Below are positions 10,167 to 18,891 of a DNA stretch of 21,280 bases, piece by piece. Both the position numbers and the translations under genes were made by a program. Every line of letters starts with the position of its first letter. Position 1 is the stretch's first letter. The notes beneath the pieces were generated by a model, which was given only the letters and a program-made list of their open reading frames with translations, was not told where the DNA came from and made no database searches. Source of the DNA: Byssochlamys sp. IMV 00236 (taxonomy: Eukaryota > Ascomycota > Eurotiomycetes > Eurotiales > Thermoascaceae); the NCBI GenBank assembly GCA_001931875.2, contig MSJH02000300.1, positions 1 through 21,280 on the forward strand, in the 5' to 3' direction.

Positions 10167-13100
10167 ATGTCTAATCTTGAATTACAAAGACAACAGTTTA
10201 GTAACTCACCTAGTTTCCCCAGAAGTAATAGTAGCAGTGATATTTCTGCGGAGCTCAAAGTAGGTGCGCGAGCACAAATACAAGGAAAAGTGGGCTTCAT
10301 TAGGTTCGTAGGAACAACAAGTTTCCAGACTGGAAAATGGGTTGGTATCGAACTAGACGAACCACTGGGGAAAAATAGCGGTGTTGTTCAAGGCAAGAGA
10401 TATTTTGATTGCAAGGCAAACCATGGTGTCTTTGTTAGACCGAGCCAAGTGAAGATAATCAAGGTTAGAAAAAGATTCAACTCAAAGAGATAGACCCTAT
10501 ATCTTTAATCATTTTAGGAAGATAGCACCGTACAATCACCTGTGCCAACACCTAGTTCTTCCCGATTTGCTCCAGCTCGGGACCCCAATCTGGCAGCCGC
10601 TACAAGTAAAGTCAGCACGTCAACGTCCACAACCTTGCTTCCATCGGGCATAAGTCGACTACCTCAAAATAATGCAACAGGTCTTCGGCGGCCGACAATA
10701 TCAGGAGCATCTAAAAAATCAGCATCACCTGTCACTGGTCTTACAAAACGAAACAGTGCTCTTTCAAAGATCAAGCCGTCTTCTCCTACATCGTCACCTG
10801 CTATACCTCGTTCTACCTTTTCATACTCTCAAATAAATTCAGAAGACTCGCCTAAGTCGCCTCTGCAGGGACGAGCGCTCTATAGACAGGATGGTCAGCG
10901 TTCTCCATCAACACTCAGTAATAAAGGAGAACATGATCAGGCAAGCATGACCTCTGAATCACAGCAAGAGACTAACGAAGAAATCGACGAAGATGACATT
11001 GACGATAACAAGAGTGAAACGGATCAGGAAGAAGAAGAAGAAGAGGATTATAACAATGACCCTTCTAGGACACAGAGCACTCAATCAAACCGACCAGTGC
11101 TTGAAAAAGAGGATATTGTAAAGACCACATCAACTACTTCCAAAACACCTAGTAATCAGGCACCTACTTATGGCTCCTTAGCAGCTAATCTGCCTGTTAG
11201 TAAATCAGAACAAGTCGTTCCCTTGAAAGATTATGAAGAACTTCGCTTAAAGCTAAAGATACTTGAAGCCAAGCGTCAAGAAGATCGCGAAAAGTACCGA
11301 GAACATGAAAAAGTCAAAGAAGAGGCCGAGCAGTTCTTGACATTAAGAAATAAACTTCAAGGTACTCTCATTTGTTATATTTGGTTTTTCTCAAACATTT
11401 ACCTGTTACTATAGATAAAATTGCTGATCTGCAAAAAGAGTTACGGGAGACAAAGAGACAGCTGAAGGAAGTCTCATCAGACCAAGAGATGTACGAAAGC
11501 AAATACAATGACGCTATTGAATCGCTTGAAATGATGACCTTGGATAAAGAAGTGGCTGAAGAAAGAGCAGAAAACTTGCAGCAAGAAGTGAATGTGTTGA
11601 AGGATAAAATAGAAGAAATTAGCGTTGACTTGGACATCTTGAGAAAGGAAGCTGATATTATCAATCGTATTCCTGAAAGAGACGGGGATGAAAAGACACC
11701 ATTAGAGGTTATCCAACTGGAAAGACATAATGAAAGGCTAAAGGAAGCACTCGTTAGGTATGTACTTGTCGTTTAATGAAATATCTTATCAACTCCCCTC
11801 TTTCCTCTGTCAGACTTCGAGATGCAACAACGGCAAGAGAGAATGAGCTTTGTGAGAGAATTAAGGATTTAGAAAAGGAAGCATACGAATTAGAAGATGT
11901 TAAGGCACAATATGTCAAGACCCGTGATAGACTTCAAGTAGCAGAGTTGGCAATTGAAGAGTTGAAGCAGTCGCTTGATGATGCCTTAGGTGCCGAGGAT
12001 CTTGTCGAACAGTTGACGGAAAAGAATCTTGCACTGACCGAAAAGATGGAAGAGATGCACTTGGTCATTGAAGACTTGGAAGCATTAAAAGAACTAGCGG
12101 ATGAATTAGAAGATAACCATATTGAAACAGAAAAGCAATTGCAAGCAGAAATAGGCAAGTTCAATTAATAATTAAAAAAAAGGTGCGTTAATCCCTTTTA
12201 AAGATCACAGAGATATGCTTTTACGTGAGCAAATGGAAAGAGTACGAGCAGCTGAAGAAACAAATATGGATTATGAAGCAACCATACAACAGTTTAGAGA
12301 ACTCGTATCAACACTACAGAACGATCTAGAGCACCTGAAGCATAAGGAAGTCAGTCAACAATCTGAACGACGTACACTGAGTAGTCAGTCTCAAGCCATG
12401 ATGTCACTCAACATTCAATTGCAATCGACAGTAATGAAGGCTCAGGCAAAGTCTATTGACCTCGAGCTTCGTAAATTAGAAGCCCAGCAGGCGAACGACA
12501 GACTGAGCTATATTCAACCTTATTTACCAGATGCTTTCTTCAAGACCGAAAATGATGCCATCTCCTGCGTTCTGCTCTTCAAGCGACTCGTGTTCAAGTC
12601 TGAACTGATTATCAAGCATTTAGACCAAAACCATCCGATCAGTGAGAGGATTATGGACACCGTGCCCGAAAGTTTGATCTCGGTCTGTGAAATGCGTCAA
12701 CGAGCAGGCTGGCTGAGTGATTTGAGTAAACGGTTTGTAACATTTACCATGAACTGTAATCCAACAACATTTATCAAAATGGGACAAGTATATCATGACT
12801 TGATTGGAACCGAAAGGCGATTGACTGGTATCGTCGACCTGCTGCGTACCGATGAGGTCAACGAAGGCGAATGCGTGACAGAACTTCAGAGGATGATCGC
12901 ACAGTTAGAACATCTAAGTGAGATTCATCTGATAGAAAGTGAAAACAACCATGCTGATCAGTTCTTTGGATTGACACGAGCACTTGATCTAAACGCTGAC
13001 AGAATGACAGTAGAACTGACATTCTTGAAGCAAATTGTCGAAAATGCTGCTCGTAAAGAAAGTACGTATAAAACATAAAGCAAGCTTGTTCTGTCTGTCT

Positions 13101-14794
13101 AACCAAAAAGTAGATATTACCATTGTTGAAGGGTTTGAGAAACTAGACTACGATTACCTTGAACCTCTCAACCGTTTAATCGTTCAAGCAAAGAACAGCA
13201 AAATACTGGCCAAGTAAATACTGCTTTTTGTTTTATTTCCTAAACCAAGCTTTTACTTTTTCACATAGGAAACTTTTACGCCAACTTGAAGATTTGACTG
13301 AACAAGCCTTGACACTTACATCTGATTACTTGCATCGATTTAAGATGCTCTATGCTATCAGCACCAAATTATGCAAGTTTTGCTTTGAAACATACAAGCA
13401 GATAACTCGTTATGTAGAGACTAGAGTAGGCAGTAAAGAAGACATTAGTCTTGGCATCATACAACAGACCATCTACAATAAAGCAGATGAGATTCTTGAA
13501 ATACCCGAGAGCAGCATGTGGGAAGGATGCTTAAAGACGCTCAAGTCACTCACAAATGAACTCAACACTACACATGAGCGTATATCTAACGAGACCAAGA
13601 CACAAAAGATCACCATTGGCGTCTCACCTTGGACCCAACGTGCGTCTGACATGAAGGCAGAGATTGTCATTAACCATGATATGGAGCGTAAGCTTCAACA
13701 ACACAGCGACGAAATCCTTAAATTGATTAAAGATGTCAAGCTCAAGGTAAATTAGACAAGGGTGAGTGCCTCATGATTGACCTATCAAGCTTTTATATAG
13801 GATCAAGCACTTCAAGAAGCTCATGTAAAGATTGAGTTACTCGAGAAACGCATGGAGACAGTCAAGAAACAAGCAGAACAGATTCAAATATTGGAAGAAA
13901 CGCTGTCAAAGAGCCAACAACAGGAACAAATGTATTCAGAGGCTATAGATAACCTGCAAGCAGAATATGATAATCTTGAACAAGAACATATTAAGTTAAA
14001 GAAGGAGATTGCACAAAAGGAAGAAAAGCGACTCTCGGCATCAAAGAAGGCCGAACTATTTATTGAAGATGCCACGCTCATGAATTCAGAAAATGAAGAG
14101 AATAATCTAGACATACACAATCTAAACAGCCAGCTCGAGTCCTTAAAGTGTGCTATCCGATACTTGCGCGCTGAAAATGCTCATTTGAAGGAATCAGATG
14201 TGCTCAAGACGCTTCATATGGACTATACAGCTCGAAAGACACTATTGCCACCCACACCTCCCCTGACAGACGATGAAGGAGAGGATGAGGATGAGGAATA
14301 CGAAAATAAAGAGCCGGACTTTAAGTCGATGGTAAGATCGGTTTTGCAAGAGACACGTACACTTGTAAAAGATGTACGTCTAGCCACTGCCACAACAAAG
14401 ATAGTTCAATTATCTCCTGAACGAAGAGGAGGTAAATGGCAGAGAAAGAAGAATCTACCTGATTATCAGTACCAGATGCAGCAGTCTGTTCTATATACCC
14501 TTAAACGCCGATGTGAATCATTAAAAGAAAAGATGAAGCATATTCAGAATAATGAACGATACGCCAAATGGAGTCAAAAATCAGCAGTAAGGAAACAAAC
14601 CCCCCAAAGATTACTTGTACTTACTTTATTTTTTGTGTATGTAGCTGGCTGAAAAGGAACACAACAAAAAACTGATGAAGGCATTTGCAAAAATACATTT
14701 CCCCGCTACTGCAATTGCCACTGAACCTAAACGACACATTCAACTTGAAAGCTTTAAGGAATTTGAAAAGATTCATAATTTGTTTATTCAATAA
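10167..14794 (+). CDS. Dynactin subunit 1 (p150Glued), CAP-Gly/coiled-coil protein
   Basis: Nine exons: 10167-10463, 10518-11361, 11415-11757, 11814-12154, 12204-13061, 13111-13213, 13269-13746, 13801-14586, 14645-14794; 1399 residues. A CAP-Gly domain (about 32-98) binds microtubule ends; it has GKWVGIELDEP, GKNSG (68-72) and HGVFVRPSQV. A Ser/Pro/basic region follows, then an acidic stretch (EEIDEDDIDDNKS). Coiled coil CC1 (about 335-660) is the known dynein-intermediate-chain binding region. The dynactin domain follows, with LELRKLEAQQANDRL and YLPDAFF. CC2 starts near 1089. The order identifies p150Glued rather than CLIP-170, because LKEALVRLRDATTARE, EIDHRDMLLREQ and the interdomain region are dynactin-specific. 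It activates and tethers dynein for nuclear and vesicle transport along microtubules. Intron 4 (12155-12203) is GC-AG. The stop codon lies inside AATAAA (14790-14795). Confidence 0.95.
12155..12203 (+). other. GC-AG intron in the dynactin gene
   Basis: The donor reads ATAG|GCAAGT and the acceptor TTTTAAAG|ATC. Joining G12154 to 12204 gives EIDHRDMLLREQ, the conserved dynactin sequence, in frame. No GT donor nearby restores that reading. The extended match to AG|GCAAGT is typical of functional GC-AG introns. Confidence 0.85.
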
Positions 14795-14838
14795 AAAGAG
14801 AGAATGCAAAAAAAATAATAATAATAAAAAGAATGATA
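14795..14838. terminator. Shared 3' region of convergent dynactin and CPS genes
   Basis: Only 44 bp separate the two facing stop codons. The plus-strand poly(A) signal is AATAAA at 14790-14795, overlapping the dynactin stop. The best minus-strand signal is AATAAA at 14788-14783, inside the last dynactin exon. The intervening bases are A-rich with AAT repeats. The two mature mRNAs are therefore likely to overlap at their 3' ends. Confidence 0.55.
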
Positions 14839-16035
14839 TTAAACACAAGTGCTGATAGCAGATTGTTGAAGAGTAGCAATGGAGGTTTGTGACAAGTTGA
14901 AGTTTGATTTCAATTGACGGACTTGATAAAGGAATTCTTCAAAAAGATAAAAAGTATCTTGAGGACCACCTTTAGCTTCAGGGTGGAATTGAACAGAGAA
15001 GAAGGGCTTTGTTTCATGACGAATGCCTTCATTGGATCCATCATTTGCATTGATAAAGAGACGCTTCCATTGACCTGGCATATCTTTATCATTCAGGGCA
15101 TAACCATGATTTTGAGATGTGATATAGCAAAGACCTGTGTCAACATTGAGAGCAGGCTGATTGTGGCCACGGTTTCCGAATGGCAACTTATAGACGTTTA
15201 AGCCAGCAGCCATACCAAGAAGGAGGTTACCCATACAGATACCAAAAATGGGTTTATTGAATGTTTCAATTGCCACTTGAAGATTCTTGATAGTTTCAAC
15301 ACAATATGTAGGTGAACCTGGGCCATTAGAGATGAAAAGACCGTCGAATTGATTAGCAACGCTATTGAAATCATAATTGTATGGCAAGACGGTAACGGCA
15401 GCACCGCGACTGGCGAGACAACGAAGGATGTTTTGCTTTACACCACAGTCGATGACAGCAATTCTGACATCACCCTTGGGATTGTACGTGATAGGAACTT
15501 TGGTGGACACCTTGGCTACTAAGTTTTCAGCATTGGGGTTGGGGAAATCAGTAGAAGCAATGTCATCGGTCAGGTAGTCTTCGCCTACACAGATCTTGGC
15601 GAGGGTTGATCCTTGATCACGTAGTAACTGGGTCAAAGCACGAGTATCTACACCAGAAATAGCAGGAATGTTCTGACGGATACACCATTCGGCCAAGGAT
15701 TCAACAGCGGTCCAATGAGAATATTCAGTCGCGTAATCATTGACGATAATTCCTTGAACCTGAATACGATCGGATTCAAAGTATTTCAAGAGATCAAACT
15801 CGTCTTTGGTTTGACCAGGAACACCGTAATTCCCAATTAAGGGTTGAGTGAAGACGAGGATTTGACCAGTATAAGAGGGATCTGTCATTGATTCAGGGTA
15901 ACCAACAACAGAAGTAGTAAAGACGGCTTCACCAAAGGTAGAGACGGGAGCACCAAATGAGGTACCAGTAAAGATTTGACCTGTTTTCAGCTTGAGAGAA
16001 GCAGGAGTAGAGGAATTGATGTTAATCATGGGCAT
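14839..16035 (-). CDS. CPA1: Arginine-specific carbamoyl-phosphate synthase small (glutaminase) subunit
   Basis: A single 398-residue coding exon, the usual size for CarA/Cpa1. The N-terminal small-chain domain (about 12-150) has LKTGQIFTGTSFGA, TSVVGYPESMTDPSY and SGVDTRAL. The class I glutamine amidotransferase domain (about 190-375) has SNGPGSP, nucleophile Cys267 in FGICMGN, GNRGHNQP, SQNHGYA, and His351/Glu353 in QFHPEA. It releases ammonia from glutamine and passes it to the large subunit for carbamoyl phosphate, feeding arginine synthesis. Free-standing small subunits of this kind in fungi serve the arginine pathway, and the attenuator uORF upstream supports that. Two oddities: the motif after Cys267 is GNLLL, not the usual GHQLL, and the N-terminus (MPMININSS) has no mitochondrial presequence. 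ATG 16035 follows AAAA; a second ATG lies two codons later. Confidence 0.94.
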   Translation of the reverse strand: MPMININSSTPASLKLKTGQIFTGTSFGAPVSTFGEAVFTTSVVGYPESMTDPSYTGQILVFTQPLIGNYGVPGQTKDEFDLLKYFESDRIQVQGIIVNDYATEYSHWTAVESLAEWCIRQNIPAISGVDTRALTQLLRDQGSTLAKICVGEDYLTDDIASTDFPNPNAENLVAKVSTKVPITYNPKGDVRIAVIDCGVKQNILRCLASRGAAVTVLPYNYDFNSVANQFDGLFISNGPGSPTYCVETIKNLQVAIETFNKPIFGICMGNLLLGMAAGLNVYKLPFGNRGHNQPALNVDTGLCYITSQNHGYALNDKDMPGQWKRLFINANDGSNEGIRHETKPFFSVQFHPEAKGGPQDTFYLFEEFLYQVRQLKSNFNLSQTSIATLQQSAISTCV

Positions 16036-16041
16036 TTTTAG

Positions 16042-16170
16042 TTAATAGTTTGAAAAAGATTTCCAAACTGAGATTGATAATTAGTGATCTATGTTTATCA
16101 GAATTAATTAAGGCTTACTTTGATCACAAATATAGTCTGCTGAGCACTTTTCGAAAGCGTGAATATACAT
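16042..16170 (-). CDS. Upstream ORF encoding arginine attenuator peptide (AAP), split by an intron
   Basis: On the minus strand an ATG at 16170 opens a uORF in the leader of the CPS small-subunit gene. Exon 1 is 16170-16119 and exon 2 is 16067-16042; spliced, they encode 25 residues and a TAA. Residues 10-20 read SADYICDQIWK. The Neurospora arg-2 peptide has SQDYLSDHLWR at the same positions, and the yeast CPA1 peptide has the core DYISDHIWK. Thus Ser10, Asp12, Tyr13, Asp16 and Trp19 fall in the Neurospora register. In those fungi arginine makes the nascent AAP stall ribosomes at its stop codon, which blocks initiation at the main ATG and promotes nonsense-mediated decay. The ATG has T at -3, a weak context that favours leaky scanning, as known AAPs need. 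The uORF stop ends six bases before the main ATG. Identification is from motif recall plus in-frame splicing. Confidence 0.87.
16068..16118 (-). other. 51-nt intron inside the attenuator uORF
   Basis: Minus-strand donor AAA|GTAAGC at 16118 and acceptor AATCTCAG ending at 16068, with a CACTAAT branch-like site about 15 bases before it. The phase is 1. Removal changes the uORF ending from QSKP-stop to QIWKSFSNY-stop, creating the conserved Ile-Trp-Lys. The length fits the other introns here. Confidence 0.82.
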
Positions 16171-16279
16171 AAACTTATAAAGGGGGGAAGCCAATTGTTT
16201 GTTATAAACCTTCTTGTTTACTTTTTCTTTTTTGGCTTTGTTTAAAGTAAGAAAAAAGAAGAAGAAAAAAAAAAGATGA

Positions 16280-16304
16280 GATAAGCGTTTTTTATATTCT
16301 TATC
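16280..16304 (-). promoter_or_regulatory. CPS core promoter: TATA flanked by inverted GATA sites
   Basis: On the minus strand TATAAAAA (16296-16289) is the most canonical TATA upstream. It would start a leader of about 90 nt before the uORF ATG. GATAAG occurs on the plus strand at 16280-16285 and on the minus strand at 16304-16299, so the TATA sits between two opposed GATA sites. GATA factors control nitrogen genes in fungi; their action here is inferred. Weaker TATAA motifs lie at 16206-16201 and 16180-16175. Confidence 0.5.
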
Positions 16305-16330
16305 TAAAAGTGACTGCCATTATCTCATTT

Positions 16331-16362
16331 TGACTGATTGTGATTAATGTCAACATCAGTCA
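16331..16362. promoter_or_regulatory. Perfect 8-bp inverted repeat TGACTGAT / ATCAGTCA
   Basis: TGACTGAT at 16331-16338 is repeated inverted at 16355-16362 with a 16-bp spacer. Each arm differs by one base from TGACTCA, the known Gcn4/CPC1 site of general amino-acid control. A third TGACTG lies at 16310-16315. Upstream of an arginine gene this is a plausible operator; binding is inferred. Confidence 0.4.
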
Positions 16363-17491
16363 TTATTCGAGGTGTCTTGGGCGCTCCCCCCCTTTTTTTT
16401 TAAAAAAATCCTGTTGTGTGAAGAATGACGTATAATAAAAGGTCTATTAATTAAATCATTTCCTACAATAGAAATGATAAAGAGCTGTATCCTTTCTTCA
16501 GTTCTACTAAAAACAGACTAAAAAGGTCGCCAAGACGAGAAAAGACTAACGATGTTTTCATTATTATTTATTGATCTACCTTTATTAGACCAAACTAGCT
16601 TAAGAATTAAACTCCTACAAAATGATGTTGAGATCTCTTACTGAATACCATATTTGGCTTATTGGACCATCATAGATGGGATTAACCTTTGAACTTTAGT
16701 AGTAGCTTTACTACCACTCTCAATTTCTTTACTTGTCGATCTTTGTTCTCCATTCTCTTTATACTATTACCAGTCCATTGTATTACCAATGCCTCTCCTT
16801 TGTCAAACGTTTCCCAGGAGACACATGGATACTCTGCTGGAAACTTCCATTGATCTCAGTGCATCTTCTTCCGTGTGTGGTCTCCGTCAACTTTTCTGGG
16901 GTTTTACCATAACTTTTTTTTTTCTTCTTTTGCCCAGAACACACACAACTAGCAGCCTTCTTGCCTTTTGGTATATCTAATTCCGTCTTTGATAATTAAC
17001 AATTTTATACCTTGGCTTGTCAACTAATATTAAAGTTGTAATACTTTTTTTTTCGTAGTGATAACAGAGCATTCGAATCGTATTCAATGAGTTTATATGC
17101 ACTTTGCTAAAAGAGTGTTCCCAATAATGATTCAACGAGTAAAAATGACTTGACCAAGAACTTACTGTCGAACCGAAATGTCAACATGCTAGGTCTAAAA
17201 ACATGATTAAGCATGCGATAAATGAGTCATATTATACATTTCTCTTATATCATAAAAATATGTACTTTAACAATAAGAATGGTCGTATTATATGCCTTTG
17301 GAAATTATTGGCACAAATTAGACTAAACAAGTTGAACAGATAAGGTTCATTTTTGGATCAAACTAATTTGACAGCGGGGAAGCACTGTAAGCTGCGCATT
17401 TCCATTATTAACTTGCAGTAAAGGAACGGAAGAGGGTTACTCAAATGGCTCAATCTAGTAATATTTAATTTGTGCCTTTGTGGGCCTTCTT
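16363..17491. other. Intergenic, about 1.1 kb, no gene seen
   Basis: AT-rich DNA between the divergent CPS and polysaccharide lyase genes. It contains C8 and T9 runs near 16385-16401 and short near-palindromes such as GTTTCCCAG...CTGGAAAC (16807-16845). A 63-codon frame at 16789-16980 is not convincing. No tRNA or other structured RNA was recognised. Confidence 0.45.
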
Positions 17492-17499
17492 TATATAAA
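17492..17499 (+). promoter_or_regulatory. TATA box of the polysaccharide lyase gene
   Basis: TATATAAA, within CTTTATATAAAGACC, lies about 60 bp upstream of the lyase ATG and is followed by a CT-rich leader. The spacing is close to that of the cyclophilin gene. Confidence 0.6.
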
Positions 17500-17557
17500 G
17501 ACCCTCTCATTTCTTCTATTTTTTCTTTTTGACGCTCTTTTATCTCTTTTGAATATA

Positions 17558-18618
17558 ATGCATCACCAGCATTTAATCACCAAAACACTGCTTCTTTGTT
17601 ACCTTTTGATCATCGTCGTCCAAGCAAAGTCAATAAAGAAATCCTGGTCATTTAAAAATTGGAATAAATACAAAGATTCAAGTGTTGGTCAAGGCAGTAA
17701 CTGGAGTCGTTCTTGGGGAATCTCTGAGGATAATGGTTGGCTGTGGATGTGGAATGGTGCAGATTCTGTGAAACATGTGATCAAAAAAGACCCTTCCAGG
17801 AGATCCTCCGATATGACTCTTCGTGTCGAATATCCCGCTCATTCTAGAAATCCCGATTCAAATCCTGTTGGCGGTCTTGGTTTTAAGGCAAAACCAATCA
17901 AAATTGATACGAACGTCAAGAAGGTCGAACTATCTTACAGCGTCTATTTCCCAAAGCAATTTAACTTTGTCAAAGGTATTATTTGATATTTTATGTGGGT
18001 TTATCTTATTCATATTGGTATAACAGGAGGTAAACTTCCTGGTCTTTATGGTGGTCATGGTGACTGCACAGGAGGTGAAGATGATAAAACTTGTTTTACT
18101 ACAAGGTATCCTTTATATCCTCCCCTCTCTCTAATTTCTTAGAGCTCATATTCATCCTGTTTCTTTCTAGATTGATGTGGAGAAAGAAGGGTGAAGGGGA
18201 GATTTATGCCTATTTGCCTTACTCTAGCGAACCCGCATCTATTTGTGGAGGCGACCTGAATGTGTGCAACCCGGAATATGGTTACAGCTTAGGTAGAGGA
18301 AGTTTTCGATTCAAGGCAGGAAAATGGACCCATTTACGTCAAGTGTTGACAATGAATACTCCTGGAAAACAAGATGGCCAGCTTGTCCTTTACGCCAATG
18401 GTAAGAAAGTATTTACCCAACAAAAGATGATCTTTCGTAGAGAACCCGCTGGTCGAGTTGTTGGAATCAGTAAGTTGTTTTATTTATGCAAATCGCGCCC
18501 TTCTAAATGAAATATCGTAGTGTTCCACACATTCTTTGGTGGATCGGATGACTCTTGGGAGACCCCAAGGAAACAATACAGTTATTATAAAAACTTTGCA
18601 CTCAAGACTACTTATTAA
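17558..18618 (+). CDS. Secreted polysaccharide lyase, PL14-like
   Basis: Four exons, 17558-17975, 18027-18105, 18171-18469 and 18521-18618, with introns of 51, 65 and 51 nt, give 297 residues. Residues 1-25 form a signal peptide (hydrophobic LLLCYLLIIVV, cleavage near VQA), so the enzyme is secreted. The mature part shows the beta-jelly-roll blocks of PL14: GKLPGLYGG, TRLMWRKKGEGEIYAYLP, YGYSLGRGSF, NTPGKQDGQLVLYANG and MFHTFFGG. As I recall, the PL14 enzyme vAL-1 uses Lys197, Ser219, Arg221, Tyr233 and Tyr235. Here Lys142, Thr164, Arg166, Tyr178 and Tyr180 have identical spacing, with Thr for Ser. Beta-elimination of a uronic-acid polymer is expected. The substrate is unknown; glucuronans of the mucoralean wall are a plausible guess. 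Cysteines at 153 and 162 and in the CGGDLNVC block may form disulfides. ATG 17558 gives the clean signal peptide. Confidence 0.87.
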
Positions 18619-18891
18619 CAGTAGCTTGGATTTTATGTAAATAGAACTTAGAATAAAAGTAACAAAAATACCAAAAATCATTTTGTACAAATTATAATAA
18701 TAACAAATAGCCAAAAAGCCTCTACATTGGAAAATAAAGTCCTGTCATTCTATTTAGAGCCATTTATCTTTATCCTTACTATACTCCTTAAATGAATAGT
18801 CTTCCATTTAAAGCACAGCAGCTGCATAACGCAAAATATAAATAAAGGAACACGCCCTCATTTTTCACCTCTTCTTTCAATTTTTTACAAA
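18619..18891. other. Lyase 3' UTR and promoter-like segment
   Basis: AATAAA near 18652 ends the lyase transcript. TATAAATAAA (18837-18846) and a CT-rich leader precede ATG 18892 with about 50 bp spacing, the same layout as active promoters in this window. It appears to be the old promoter of the following decayed gene. Confidence 0.45.

Noticed and set aside
16108..16170. Taking the unspliced 20-codon uORF (ending QSKP) as the final attenuator
   Set aside because: It lacks the conserved Ile-Trp. The in-frame donor GTAAGC and acceptor at 16068 restore IWK, so the spliced form is preferred; the unspliced one is kept only as an alternative isoform.
16789..16980. Plus-strand frame of 63 codons in the CPS/lyase intergenic region
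   Set aside because: Low-complexity Phe/Leu/Ser composition, no splice support, no promoter or poly(A) context.
17060..17080. tRNA T-loop-like sequence (GCATTCGAATCG)
   Set aside because: No matching acceptor, D or anticodon arms could be built around it.
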